DNA of 64,000 nt from Enterococcus sp. 4G2_DIV0659 (lineage in GTDB: Bacteria > Bacillota > Bacilli > Lactobacillales > Enterococcaceae), in NCBI RefSeq assembly GCF_002140715.2, contig NZ_NGLE02000001.1:414001-478000 (forward strand), read 5' to 3'. Under the pieces are notes generated by a model. It saw only the letters and a program-made list of their open reading frames with translations, did not search any database and was not told the DNA's origin. Shown here in pieces: positions 36,535-45,410 of the stretch. Each line of letters starts with the position of its first letter. Position 1 is the first letter of the stretch. A program made the position numbers and the translations under genes.

Positions 36535-37968
36535 ATGGATTCATTTAACAACTTTCAAGATAATCCTATCGTGCAAAAAAATCGCTGGTGGATTTTAATT
36601 TCAGCCGCTATGTTTACATTTATGTCAACGTTAGATGCAAGTATTGTCAATATTGCTTTACCGACTATTTCGACCGATATGAACGTACCTATGAATCAAG
36701 CAGTGTGGATTGTATCCATTTACTTAATGGTCATCTGTGCCTGTTTATTGCTTTTTGGAAAAATTGGAGATAGCTTTGGCAAGATCAATAGTTATCGAAT
36801 TGGAACCATTATCTTTACGATCGGGTCACTATTATGTGGGTTTAATCCCTCTCTAAAATTTCTTTTGTTTGCTCGAATTATTCAAGGCATTGGTTCTAGC
36901 ATGACTATGGCGACGAATGCTGGGATTATTACAGAAGTTTTTCCTTTGAATGAACGTGGGCGAGCATTAGGTTCCCTTGGTGCCTTTGTTTCACTTGGTT
37001 CTATTGCAGGGCCAGGCATCGGCGGAATAATTCTTTCTCATTTTTCCTGGCCTTATATTTTTTGGATCAATGTACCAGTTGGACTTCTGACTATTTTTAT
37101 TGGTGAAAAATTTTTGCCTAAAGATATCATTAAAAGTGGCAAAAAGGTGGATATGGTTGGTTTTAGTTTGTTTGCCCTCTTTATAATGACTTTTTTTGGT
37201 GCTATTTTTATCGGACAAGAAATCGGATTTACTGCATCTCTATCATTAATATTATTTGTTGCAGCAGTGATTTCATTGATTGTTTTTATCCGAATTGAAA
37301 AAAACGTTTCTGAGCCCTTGATTACTTTTGCGATTTTCAAAAATAACCTTTTTACGATAAGCTTAATTACAGCTGTTTTGATCTTTTCTTCTAACTTTTT
37401 CGTCAATGTTATGATTCCATTTTATTTGCAGAACGCTAGAGGTATTTCTGCAAGTAGTGCAGGTTTATTGATGATGGTTTTCCCATTGTTAATGGTGATC
37501 GGCTCTCCTATTAGCGGGTATTTAATAGATAAAATTGGCACTACATTATTAACGGTTACAGGATTATTGTTGTTGTCGATTACGGCATTGATGTATATGT
37601 TTTTAAACCAAGGAACCCCACTTTGGTACTATATTTTGGCAACAGGAATTATGGGTTTAGGCAATGCTCTTTTTCAATCATCAAATAATACAACTGTCAT
37701 GAGTAGTGTTGCCAAAGAAGATTTAGGTGTTGCTGGCAGTATGAATTCTTTTGCTCGAAATTTAGGGATGGTTTTAGGAATTGCTTTAGCTACAACAATT
37801 TTATACAAAGCCATGAGCTCTGCCTATGGACAACGAGTGACAACTTACATTAGCACTCGTCCAGATGTATTTATTTTTGGGATGAGAATTACTTTTTTAG
37901 GTTCTTTCATTCTCTGTTTAACTGCTTTGCTATTGACATTATTCCGTTTAGCAAAAAAGAAACAATAA
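36535..37968 (+). CDS. DHA2-family (EmrB/QacA) MFS drug exporter
   Basis: Proton-driven multidrug efflux permease of 477 residues with about 14 predicted membrane helices. Family motifs: LDASIVNIALPTI near residue 40 (motif D1), GKIGDSFGKINSYRIG near 82 (motif A), ARIIQGIGSSM near 112 (motif B), and LGSIAGPGIGGII near 158 (motif C, antiporter). It is monocistronic with its own promoter and a strong terminator. The substrate cannot be told; a small peptide gene upstream could be a leader controlling it. Confidence 0.92.
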   Translation: MDSFNNFQDNPIVQKNRWWILISAAMFTFMSTLDASIVNIALPTISTDMNVPMNQAVWIVSIYLMVICACLLLFGKIGDSFGKINSYRIGTIIFTIGSLLCGFNPSLKFLLFARIIQGIGSSMTMATNAGIITEVFPLNERGRALGSLGAFVSLGSIAGPGIGGIILSHFSWPYIFWINVPVGLLTIFIGEKFLPKDIIKSGKKVDMVGFSLFALFIMTFFGAIFIGQEIGFTASLSLILFVAAVISLIVFIRIEKNVSEPLITFAIFKNNLFTISLITAVLIFSSNFFVNVMIPFYLQNARGISASSAGLLMMVFPLLMVIGSPISGYLIDKIGTTLLTVTGLLLLSITALMYMFLNQGTPLWYYILATGIMGLGNALFQSSNNTTVMSSVAKEDLGVAGSMNSFARNLGMVLGIALATTILYKAMSSAYGQRVTTYISTRPDVFIFGMRITFLGSFILCLTALLLTLFRLAKKKQ

Positions 37969-38010
37969 GCTAATTTAAAAGTGAAACTCCATCGGCTGAC
38001 TTGACCATAA

Positions 38011-38059
38011 AAAGCTTAGTAGCGTAAAACAAAAGTATTGTTTTATGCTACTAAGCTTT
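38011..38059. terminator. Bidirectional terminator between MFS and endolysin genes
   Basis: AAAGCTTAGTAGC (38011-38023) and GCTACTAAGCTTT (38047-38059) pair perfectly, with an inner GTAAAACAA/TTGTTTTAT stem, flanked by A and T runs. Confidence 0.93.
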
Positions 38060-38065
38060 ATTTTG

Positions 38066-38890
38066 CTAACTTAGATCTTGTTCTAATACCCAACTCATAA
38101 TTTCTTTTAATAAGTACGCATGTTTTGATAGCGACTGATTCACTGATTTATGTTGGGTAACTGTATATTTTTTATTTTTAACCCACTCTGGAATTTTTTG
38201 ACCTGTCTGATAATGAGTTGCTTTTTTTACTAAATTTACTGTTTGCCCCACATTAAATTTTGCTGATCCATCTGAGGTAGGAGCTAAAATCCAAGTACCT
38301 GGAGTCCCTTCTTGACTCGTTACATTGACAGCATTTTTCACGGTATTAAAAATATAATAAGTACCTGGTTTTACCGTTGTTTTCACCTGTTTATTTTTTA
38401 GTGCATCTTCTGCAGTAAAATAGCCGCTAACAGCACTTTTCAGTGAAATCATTTTATGATTTGCTTGCGTAGATTCTTTTAAACGATAAAAATACACCGG
38501 AAGTCCGCTAGCATCTCCCATTCTGCCAGAAGCTTGTGTTTCTGAAATGCCGTTAGAAGTATAATTACAATGAATGATCCTATCTGGACTAACAAAAACT
38601 CCTGTGTGTCCGCCAGCTCCTGCACTACCATTTTTATACCCAGCAACAAAAATATCTCCTCGTTGCACTTGCGCTCGACTAATTGGCAGCAACAACGTGC
38701 CTTCTAAACGATACAAGCTATCTGTATTGCCGATCGCTGTTTGTGTTGGTAAATATCCTGCGGCAATTAACGCATAAAATAGCGCCGAACTACAATCATA
38801 ACTAGATGGACCATTGCGAGCATTCATGGAATAAGTAACTTTTCCTTTTCGCTGAGAAAACCAAGTAATAACAGATTCACTCATTGCCAT
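38066..38890 (-). CDS. Phage-type peptidoglycan amidohydrolase (endolysin)
   Basis: 274-residue endolysin. The N-terminal NlpC/P60-like phage amidase domain (PF05382 type, about residues 1-145) includes the catalytic cysteine in SSYDCSSALFYAL near 32 and the histidine in GGHTGVFVSPD near 92. The C-terminal part (about 150-274) has repeated wall-binding-like segments (LKSAVSGYFTAEDALKN, GQTVNLVKKATHYQTG). It has no signal peptide, so release depends on the adjacent holin. It begins 2 bp after the holin gene. Confidence 0.9.
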   Translation of the reverse strand: MAMSESVITWFSQRKGKVTYSMNARNGPSSYDCSSALFYALIAAGYLPTQTAIGNTDSLYRLEGTLLLPISRAQVQRGDIFVAGYKNGSAGAGGHTGVFVSPDRIIHCNYTSNGISETQASGRMGDASGLPVYFYRLKESTQANHKMISLKSAVSGYFTAEDALKNKQVKTTVKPGTYYIFNTVKNAVNVTSQEGTPGTWILAPTSDGSAKFNVGQTVNLVKKATHYQTGQKIPEWVKNKKYTVTQHKSVNQSLSKHAYLLKEIMSWVLEQDLS

Positions 38891-38892
38891 GT

Positions 38893-39279
38893 CTACTCCC
38901 CTTTTCCATTCTTTATACTTTTGATAAACTCCTCAAACAATTCTGTGCCAAGGCCCATCTTTTGGTAGTTTTCAAGAATAGACTTTAATTCCATCAAAAG
39001 ATAACCTACATATAAAACATAAAGTAGACCAACTCCTGTCCCCCCTGGGATAAGTGGTGCTAATGGAATAAAAAACATCAACAAAACCATACTAGCTATT
39101 TTACGCAATATGCCGTTAATCCCTACTTTACTTTTAAACTCAATTGCCGGATTGAGTTTAGCGGCTAAACTGCCACTTAAAAAATCAATAATCATTGCCA
39201 CACAAATCAATGTTAATACATAAATTGCTTTATGATCTGCGTCGACTAAGAAACGATCTAAATACTCAAACATCTTCAT
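38893..39279 (-). CDS. Phage holin (phage_holin_4 / toxin-secretion holin family)
   Basis: 128 residues from the ATG at 39279, chosen because AAGGTGG lies five bases upstream; a GTG nine bases earlier is also in frame. Membrane helices are at about 19-40, 60-78 and 84-102, with a charged C-terminus ending KSIKNGKGE. It is the partner of the downstream endolysin and makes pores that let it reach the wall. Confidence 0.88.
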   Translation of the reverse strand: MKMFEYLDRFLVDADHKAIYVLTLICVAMIIDFLSGSLAAKLNPAIEFKSKVGINGILRKIASMVLLMFFIPLAPLIPGGTGVGLLYVLYVGYLLMELKSILENYQKMGLGTELFEEFIKSIKNGKGE

Positions 39280-39365
39280 AATTACCACCTTTTTTATTAT
39301 TTATACTGAATTAATTGTTGTTAGAATGAAAATCACTCGATTTTCTCCCTCTCTGTATCATTTTT

Positions 39366-39427
39366 TCCGATCATTAAAATCAGCTGTCTTTTTCGTTTAG
39401 TAATGAACACATTTTTTAATGATCGGA
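39366..39427. repeat. 14-bp inverted repeat in front of the holin gene
   Basis: TCCGATCATTAAAA (39366-39379) and TTTTAATGATCGGA (39414-39427) are perfect inverted copies 34 bp apart, between the ArpU-like gene and the holin. The adjacent minus-strand TTGACA (39463-39468) has no well-spaced -10, which suits an activator-dependent promoter. The pair could be the ArpU-like target. Confidence 0.7.
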
Positions 39428-39486
39428 TACCTATAGTTTAGTACGATAATTGCCGGAAAATTTGTCAAATCTCTCCCAAATTTTTT

Positions 39487-39909
39487 TCATTTTTCTATCA
39501 GTAGTTGTCCACTTTCGTAAGATTCGGCAAATCGAATCATGGCTTTTTCCAACTCACGATAAAACTTACTCTCACTCATATGATGCTTCATATAAATAGC
39601 TATGTTTGTCGTAACATTTCGATCCATATATTTGTCATGCAATAATTGTCTGTCGTATGAATCTAATTGATTCATAGCAGTTACAATTTTTACTAATTCA
39701 ACTTCTGCTAATTTTTTTCGATCAATGACATACTCAATCTTTGACGTTGTTTGTTTTTCCAGACTTTCCATTTCCAACTTATAAGTAGCAGTTACTTTTG
39801 GAGAATGGTTTTCTCCAGCAATCCTCACCAAAGACCGATAATTATTTAATAGCTCGTGAACCTTTTTTTTCGTTTGCTTTTTGTCAATTTCGGGAAATAA
39901 TAACATCAT
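39487..39909 (-). CDS. ArpU-family phage late transcriptional regulator
   Basis: 140-residue protein of the ArpU family, found at the end of the early region of Gram-positive phages and thought to activate late genes. It matches in length and in the sigma-like C-terminal helices (DRQLLHDKYMDRN, MSESKFYRELEKAMIRFA). It lies just upstream of holin and endolysin, so it probably drives their expression. ATG 39909 has GAGGAG upstream. Confidence 0.85.
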   Translation of the reverse strand: MMLLFPEIDKKQTKKKVHELLNNYRSLVRIAGENHSPKVTATYKLEMESLEKQTTSKIEYVIDRKKLAEVELVKIVTAMNQLDSYDRQLLHDKYMDRNVTTNIAIYMKHHMSESKFYRELEKAMIRFAESYESGQLLIEK

Positions 39910-40354
39910 CTATCTACTCTCCTCTTTATTCGTTAAGACATGCAACATTTAGTCTGTCTGCTCTTTATGTCCTTCTCTGCTCATTCTTTAAACCCTCACT
40001 CAGTTATTAATGATTCTTTCATCAAAAAACTTACTTATCTGTAACTTGCTACGACTCTTCCAATAATTCCTGTTCTCTCACTTCACTCCTTACGCTGTTT
40101 AATAAATTAGCTACTATTAAGTAAAATCATTGACTAAAATTAGCATTTACGCTATTATATAAGTATAGTTAAATAAGCACTATTCTATTTCCGCCACTTT
40201 CTTTAGAAAGTAACTGTCAGAAAGGCTTTGACTAACTATATACTGATAAATTAGCTTGTAAGAACATTATAATAGCTTACATGCTAATTGTCAATTAAAA
40301 AATAGCTTAAAAGCTAAAGTTTTTTAAATTTAAGCTTATGAAAGGTTGAAAAAC
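39910..40354. promoter_or_regulatory. Divergent control region with three repressor-like palindromes
   Basis: Between ArpU-like and XRE genes lie three related 14-bp palindromes: TAGCATTTACGCTA (40141-40154), TAGCTTACATGCTA (40273-40286) and TAGCTTAAAAGCTA (40303-40316), plus a half-match TAGCTTGTAAGA (40252-40263). The last two are 30 bp apart, and a TATAAT (40268-40273) touches the second. This is the layout of a phage repressor operator region. No gene is seen in the stretch. Confidence 0.78.
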
Positions 40355-40732
40355 ATGAGTTTAACGCACAGAATTAAAGAGTTGGCTGATAATAAAAAAG
40401 TGACATTTGCTGAAATCGAGCGCAGTGTGGGCATCTCAAATGGACAAATTCGCCGTTGGGATAATTCCTCTCCTAAAATAGAGAATATCCAAAAAGTAGC
40501 TGACTATTTCGATGTCTCTACGGACTATTTGCTTGGACGATCAACCATTGCTTCTATTGGAAGCGATGCTCAAGAAGAGAACCTTTCATCTCAAATTATG
40601 TTTCGAATGAACACTGAAGGTCTATCTGAAAATGAAGTTGATGAATTAAAAGATGAAGTCGATCGGTTTCTTCGCTTTAGAAGAGCTGAAATCGACCGTG
40701 AACGAGAATTAAAACAAGACGACAAGGCGTGA
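40355..40732 (+). CDS. XRE-family repressor
   Basis: 125 residues from the ATG at 40355 (AAAGG nine bases upstream); a TTG at 40346 is a less likely start. The N-terminal Cro/CI helix-turn-helix (about residues 1-60) reads VTFAEIERSVGISNGQIRRWD and ends with the common VADYFDVSTDYLLGR. The C-terminus is charged and helical. It most likely binds the TAGCTT..AAGCTA palindromes just upstream, autoregulating and silencing the divergent genes. An ImmA-type protease follows by 4 bp. Confidence 0.9.
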   Translation: MSLTHRIKELADNKKVTFAEIERSVGISNGQIRRWDNSSPKIENIQKVADYFDVSTDYLLGRSTIASIGSDAQEENLSSQIMFRMNTEGLSENEVDELKDEVDRFLRFRRAEIDRERELKQDDKA

Positions 40733-40736
40733 TTGG

Positions 40737-41414
40737 ATGACAGAGCAAATTGATGAATATCTTAGTTTTTCAGATAAAATAAACGATTATATCTCAGCCG
40801 TAATGGTCGCAAATAATATCGGTTATGAAAATTATGACTGCTCATATATTTGGGATTTAGTCAAAGCTAAGGGCGTTTCAATGCGTGGTTTTCCATTTGA
40901 CGGAGTAGCAAGAGATCGTATCTCAGGTATGATTGTTAAAGATTCTTTAGAAACCACGATTGGCTTTAATCAAACAATGAGCGAGAAGAGAAAAAATTTT
41001 ACGATTAGTCATGAAATTGTCCATTATCTGTTTCATATGAATGAAGATAACACTATTTTTACAGATACTGACCGCAGTCTTCATTATTCTTATAATGAAG
41101 TACTCCATGAATTCCAAGCAAATATCGGTGCATCTGCTATTCTTGTTCCTGATGTCGTTTTGTTTCGCTTTTTAAAAAAAGGATGGAATTTATCTCAACT
41201 CTCCCAACAATTCGGCATCTCAGAAAGCGCACTTTATATCCGCTTGATCCAAACAATGCAAGCAAATTTCGGTGTCTCTTTCGTTGCAGCCAAAGCAAAT
41301 GCCGATGCTATTCGCTATAAATTCAGCGGAAAAGGTCAACATTCTGCAGTTGAACTGGGAACAAATTTAGAAGCGAGATTATTTAGAACGAATCGGTTTA
41401 TAGAAGCGTTGTAA
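40737..41414 (+). CDS. ImmA/IrrE-family metallopeptidase
   Basis: 225-residue zinc peptidase. The HEIVHYLFH motif near residue 97 is the HExxH site. ImmA cleaves the cognate XRE repressor to trigger phage or ICE induction on DNA damage. Here it is in an operon with such a repressor, so the pair is expected to derepress the divergent lysis genes (inference). Downstream residues FQANIGASAILVP give the typical third-ligand helix. It ends at a strong terminator. Confidence 0.92.
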   Translation: MTEQIDEYLSFSDKINDYISAVMVANNIGYENYDCSYIWDLVKAKGVSMRGFPFDGVARDRISGMIVKDSLETTIGFNQTMSEKRKNFTISHEIVHYLFHMNEDNTIFTDTDRSLHYSYNEVLHEFQANIGASAILVPDVVLFRFLKKGWNLSQLSQQFGISESALYIRLIQTMQANFGVSFVAAKANADAIRYKFSGKGQHSAVELGTNLEARLFRTNRFIEAL

Positions 41415-41446
41415 AGATATGCACGAACGTAACTTTGGTCAAAAGC

Positions 41447-41474
41447 AAAGCTGGAAATTATTTTTCCAGCTTTT
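41447..41474 (+). terminator. Terminator of the XRE-ImmA operon
   Basis: AAAGCTGGAAA pairs with TTTTCCAGCTTT, followed by Ts. Confidence 0.92.
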
Positions 41475-41539
41475 TTATTCCTTTATAGACATTTATGTTG
41501 TATAATAAGTATTGAATAAATAACTTTAAGGAGAGAATT

Positions 41540-43048
41540 ATGAAAAAGAAAGCGCTAATTGGTTTAGGTTTGTTTCTTTGTTTTAGTCTTGGTAACATCG
41601 CTGTTCCTGCCGCTACAGGTTTGACAGCTTTAACTGCAGAGGCGACTACTTTAGCAACCGCTACAACATTTAAGAATCATGGTCAAGCTATCGCAAGTGA
41701 GGCAGTCAATGTTGGTGAAAAGCAAGATCTATATGTTTCCGGTAAAGTAGATCGAACCGCAGGAATCTACTGGGTTCAACTTTGGGTTAACGGTAATTTG
41801 ATTACTGAAAAAAAGGTTCAAGATAATGTTCCAGTCGGAGATGACTTTTTCTTTGAATTACCTATTCAAAACAGCATTCATTCTTTAGAGGATAAAGTCA
41901 AAGTTGTTGGCTTATCTAAATCAAAAGAAGTAATGGATGAATCTGAAGTAAAATTACAAGACGGGGCTTACACCTTAATCGCAAATGAATTCACATTAAT
42001 GAAAGATGATGTTGTTACCGGTATTGCAGATCCAGACATCGCTGATGTAGAGCTTGCTGTTAACGGAGTCGTAGTAGATCACCAAGATGTTGATTTTGAC
42101 GATCAATTTACATTAAATGCTAAGGAATCGATTCACTTCTTAGATGATTTTGTAGAAGTGATTGGCTATGATTATAATGGTAAAGATATTAAACATGTAA
42201 AAGTTTCTGTAAATCCAATCAAAATTGTTATGGATCTCAAGTATTTCACTTTAGGTGATAAATATGTAGAAGGAACTGTTAGTGGCGAAGGAGTTACCAA
42301 GGTCTTACTTTACGTTAATAACAAACGACAAGGAAATCCTGTTCCGGTAAATTCTGATGGTTCTTTCAAACTTTCAGCACGAGCAATTAGAGCGCTAGAT
42401 GATGATGTTAAAATTGCTACATTGAATGATAAAGAAACAGCACTGGCTCATTTTAATGTTCTAGTTAATCCAGCTGGTTTTTCAAGACCCTTTATCGGAC
42501 AGTATTCAGATAAGCAAAGCGCTGCTCCCGGAGAAAACGTTGGTTTCCAGACATCCTTTAGAAATTACGGCTTCCCTGATGAATTCGGCTTAGGAACTGA
42601 AACCATCCCTACAGCCGAATGGATCAAACCAGAATTTTACTTCTACTACCAAAAAGATATGGAAATTGCTTCCTTTACAATGGGAAATGGCACTGAATGG
42701 GCACCATTAGTTTCGGTCACTGAATTAGACCCAACCAAAGTTGTTTACACTGAATTAGAAAATAGAACATTTTCAGGTACTGAGTATAAAGGATTTAAAT
42801 TAACCTTCCAATACAATCTTGCAATTAATAGTTCGTTTGGCGGTACATTCTTAAGCGGTTGGCTAAAAACACCTGTGAACAAAACAAATGATCTTTCAGT
42901 AATTGCTTTTGGCAGCTCAAATTCTAAAGTAGCAAACTATAAACCTATTGTTCATGCATTTAAAGATTCTGAGAATTTGACTCAAAGTAACGATCCAAAC
43001 AAATTGATTTTTGGGCATAAAAAGACAAACTACAATGTAGCTTATTAA
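41540..43048 (+). CDS. Secreted protein with tandem Ig-like repeats
   Basis: 502-residue exported protein. The signal peptide (about residues 1-34) has a hydrophobic core and a likely AEA-T cleavage region. Three similar beta-sandwich units of about 75 residues follow (about 40-125, 125-205, 205-280), each with a strand like VNGVVVDHQDVDFDDQF or VNNKRQGNPVPVNSDGSF and an I-R/H-x-L-D-D loop (HSLEDKV, HFLDDFV, RALDDDV). A distinct C-terminal domain (about 290-502) is also beta-rich. There is no LPXTG, so it is secreted or wall-bound non-covalently. AAGGAGAG precedes ATG 41540. Function unknown; adhesin-like in appearance. Confidence 0.82.
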   Translation: MKKKALIGLGLFLCFSLGNIAVPAATGLTALTAEATTLATATTFKNHGQAIASEAVNVGEKQDLYVSGKVDRTAGIYWVQLWVNGNLITEKKVQDNVPVGDDFFFELPIQNSIHSLEDKVKVVGLSKSKEVMDESEVKLQDGAYTLIANEFTLMKDDVVTGIADPDIADVELAVNGVVVDHQDVDFDDQFTLNAKESIHFLDDFVEVIGYDYNGKDIKHVKVSVNPIKIVMDLKYFTLGDKYVEGTVSGEGVTKVLLYVNNKRQGNPVPVNSDGSFKLSARAIRALDDDVKIATLNDKETALAHFNVLVNPAGFSRPFIGQYSDKQSAAPGENVGFQTSFRNYGFPDEFGLGTETIPTAEWIKPEFYFYYQKDMEIASFTMGNGTEWAPLVSVTELDPTKVVYTELENRTFSGTEYKGFKLTFQYNLAINSSFGGTFLSGWLKTPVNKTNDLSVIAFGSSNSKVANYKPIVHAFKDSENLTQSNDPNKLIFGHKKTNYNVAY

Positions 43049-43054
43049 TACCCA

Positions 43055-43088
43055 TAAAAAAGACTTGAAAATTCAAGTCTTTTTTTTA
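43055..43088 (+). terminator. Terminator of the Ig-like protein gene
   Basis: AAAAAAGACTTGAA pairs with TTCAAGTCTTTTTTT. The A-run also allows minus-strand termination. Confidence 0.93.
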
Positions 43089-43191
43089 TCGGCATGTCTA
43101 TTATATAAACCATTGCAATAATTTTCTATTCAGCTTAGATTCGTGTTTGATTTTCTCAAATCGCTCTCTTGCCATTTGGATTTTACTAAAC

Positions 43192-43223
43192 AAAAAACCA
43201 CCACTTGCCGTCGCATGTGGTGG
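43192..43223 (-). terminator. Strong minus-strand terminator with no matching gene
   Basis: On the minus strand CCACCAC (43217-43223) pairs with GTGGTGG (43198-43204), then TTTTTTG. It implies a transcript coming from 43224 leftward on the minus strand, but no convincing gene lies there; see the region entry at 43224-43594. Confidence 0.75.
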
Positions 43224-43594
43224 AAATGAAGGTTGTTATTTACTCTTGGTAGGAGTAAGTATGAAAAACCAATTCGGGATAATTGGCATGAAGATATACT
43301 AGCATCTCCACTTAAAATGAAAATGAATAGCCATTTTGGATTACATAAAAAAACCATGAGGAATTACTCATAGAATAACTTTCCCCATTTCTCTTTCTTT
43401 CCATACTTCCGACCCTTATTAGTTCCAACATTTTTGCGCCTGTGCTACACTTTTAGTAGTATCAAGAAAATGGTTCAACAAGCTTTTGGGCATATGCAAC
43501 TAACTTCAAGAAATGAGAAGGAATTGCTTCTGCTCCAACCATTTATTCGGGTTCCATGCGACTGTTACACTTTTAAACTTAGGAGGAATGTATT
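43224..43594. other. Gap of about 370 bp, possible minus-strand small RNA
   Basis: Between the orphan terminator at 43192 and the baeRF gene. On the minus strand a TTGGAA-17 bp-TATGGA promoter-like pair lies near 43395-43430 and could drive a small RNA ending at that terminator. A 75-codon minus frame (43130-43357) has no good ribosome site. The direct repeat TACACTTTTA occurs twice, near 43446 and 43565. Nothing else is recognised. Confidence 0.35.
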
Positions 43595-44715
43595 ATGTTA
43601 AATCATGAAAAAGACAATTTATCTATTCTATTCTCTGACGAAGTTCAAGGTCCGTTTGTAACATTTATTTTAAACACTCATGTCGCTCATCAAGATGTCG
43701 AAAAAGATTCCTTAGCCTTCAAAATTTTGCTAAAGATGCTAAGGTTCGCTTCGAGAAAAAGTATACGCAGTTATCTTGGGCACCCTTTCAAGAGACGATT
43801 GACGGATTACTTGCCGATGCCTCTTTTTGGAGAAATGCAACGAAAAGTGTCTCCGTTATTATTAGTGAAAAGGATATTTTTATCCATCGCCTAAACGTTC
43901 CAGTCGATAATCAATATTACGTGGACGATCGACCATATCTTTTAGGTATCATAAAAAACAATCAATTTAACTATCGTTATTATTTAATGGCTTTAAATAG
44001 AGATTCCATCCAGCTTTATCTCGTTGATGGGAACAAAGTAACCCCTGTTTCTCTTCCAGAAGATGCACCAATAGATTTAGTTACCGCTCTAGGAGATGAA
44101 TTAACTGGTGGTAGTATTAATTACTCCACTCAAGGAAGTGCTGGCTCTTCAAAAGAAGGTGTTGCTTATCATGGAGTGAACACAAAAGATGAAGAAGTAA
44201 AAATCGATTGGACCAATTACTATCAAGCTGTCGACAATTATCTAAAAGAGGAATTCGTCAATGATGATAAACTACCTATTCGATTATATGCTTTACCAGA
44301 AAATCAAACGTTATTTAAAAAAATAGCTAAGAATCCTTACCTAGATACAACAGCCTCTGTCTCACTATCGCCAGCTCAAGCTTCTATTAAAGAAATTGAA
44401 AAAGGTGTTCAAAAAATCAACAAAGAGCTAGAAGCGATCGAAACCAATGCTTACAATCAATTACTAGATAAAAAATTTGTTGATCAATTAGTCGACATTG
44501 TTCCTGCATCTGATGAAGGTCGGATCTCACACTTATTTATTTCTACCGCAAACTTTGTCAATGAAGCAACAGAAATGTCCAATGAAGAATTTGACCGAAG
44601 AAAAGTCTTAAATAAAGTAACTAATAGTGTTTTAAGAACTGGTGGAAAAGTTTTCGTATTAGATCATAGCGCTTCTCCTGATGAAAAAACATTATTAGCT
44701 GTTTTACGCTATTAG
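43595..44715 (+). pseudogene. eRF1-like (baeRF family) protein, frameshifted by one base
   Basis: Resembles the bacterial archaeo-eukaryotic release-factor-like proteins found in Gram-positives, of unknown function. ATG 43595 has AGGAGGAATG upstream. The first frame reads to about residue 43 (DSLAFK) and then becomes nonsense, stopping at 43894. The continuation (NFAKDAKVRFEKKYTQ onward, through YYVDDRPYLLG) is in the next frame and runs to 44715. One missing A/T in AAAATTTT at 43721-43728 explains it. The C-terminal part GRISHLFISTANF and GGKVFVLDH fits the eRF1 domain-3-like fold. The repaired protein would have 373 residues. It may be a pseudogene or a sequencing error. Confidence 0.75.
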
Positions 44716-44730
44716 ACAACTAAAATGGAC

Positions 44731-44768
44731 AAGAGCCGTTCAACTATCTTAGTTGAGCGGCTCTTTAA
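44731..44768 (+). terminator. Terminator of the baeRF gene
   Basis: AAGAGCCGTTCAACTA pairs with TAGTTGAGCGGCTCTTT, loop about four bases. Confidence 0.93.
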
Positions 44769-45185
44769 TTAAGTGAATTAAATATTTTTTTAGCTATAAA
44801 CCATGTAAAACTATCTATTAGTATAGACAAAACTATTCTCATCTAAACAATCTGAACCCTTCCTACTTTCAAATCTATGCAGTTCCAAGACTGCGCCTTC
44901 GGAATAGATTTCAACGACATAACTCTGTCAGTACTTTCATATCTAACGCTTAATACTTCTATACTATAACAGAAATAACCTTTTTTTGACAATAACTCTT
45001 TATTTCTTAACAAATTTTTATTTTTTAGGAGAGATATCACTAGTCAAATGAATAGGAATATGATATTATAAAAGAGTAGTTTTTGGTCGGTAATATATGT
45101 GTAGCTGTTTCAAATAAACATCTTCCACATTTTCACCTTTCAAGTAATTGCAAAATATGTGTTTATCACAAGGAGGATTTTTATT
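44769..45185. other. Region upstream of cspA, with a candidate minus-strand small RNA
   Basis: On the minus strand a promoter TTGTCA (44987-44992), 18-bp spacer, TATAGT (44963-44968) precedes a stable hairpin: AAATCTAT (44904-44911) with ATAGATTT (44871-44878), capped by GCAGT (44890-44894) and ACTGC (44879-44883). No clear terminator follows. On the plus strand the cspA promoter is probably near 45036-45070 (TAGTCA, then TTATAA), giving a leader of about 110 bases as is usual for cold-shock mRNAs. Confidence 0.45.
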
Positions 45186-45386
45186 ATGGAAACAGGTACA
45201 GTAAAATGGTTTAACTCAGACAAAGGTTTTGGATTTATCACTGCAGAAAACGGTAACGATGTATTCGTACATTTCTCAGCTATCCAAGGCGACGGATTCA
45301 AAACTTTAGAAGAAGGTCAAGCAGTGACTTTCGACGTTGAAGAAGGCCAACGTGGTCCTCAAGCTACTAACGTTAACAAAGCGTAA
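45186..45386 (+). CDS. Cold-shock protein, CspA family
   Basis: 66-residue single OB-fold RNA chaperone. [18 protein letters not shown] contains RNP1 (KGFGFI) and VFVHFSAI is RNP2. The start is the ATG at 45186 with AAGGAGG upstream; a longer frame from 45159 is not needed. The long leader suggests post-transcriptional cold regulation. The terminator follows at 45411. Confidence 0.97.
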   Translation: METGTVKWFNSDKGFGFITAENGNDVFVHFSAIQGDGFKTLEEGQAVTFDVEEGQRGPQATNVNKA

Positions 45387-45410
45387 TTAACTTAACTTTA
45401 GTAAATTCAA

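Noticed and set aside
43130..43357. 75-codon minus-strand open frame
   Set aside because: No ribosome site, odd composition, and it runs through a strong terminator hairpin.
43470..43601. 43-codon plus-strand frame overlapping the baeRF start
   Set aside because: Weak ribosome site and no recognisable sequence. It could be a leader frame but is not supported.
44843..45040. 65-codon minus-strand open frame
   Set aside because: Overlaps the hairpin and promoter-like elements, and no ribosome site was found.
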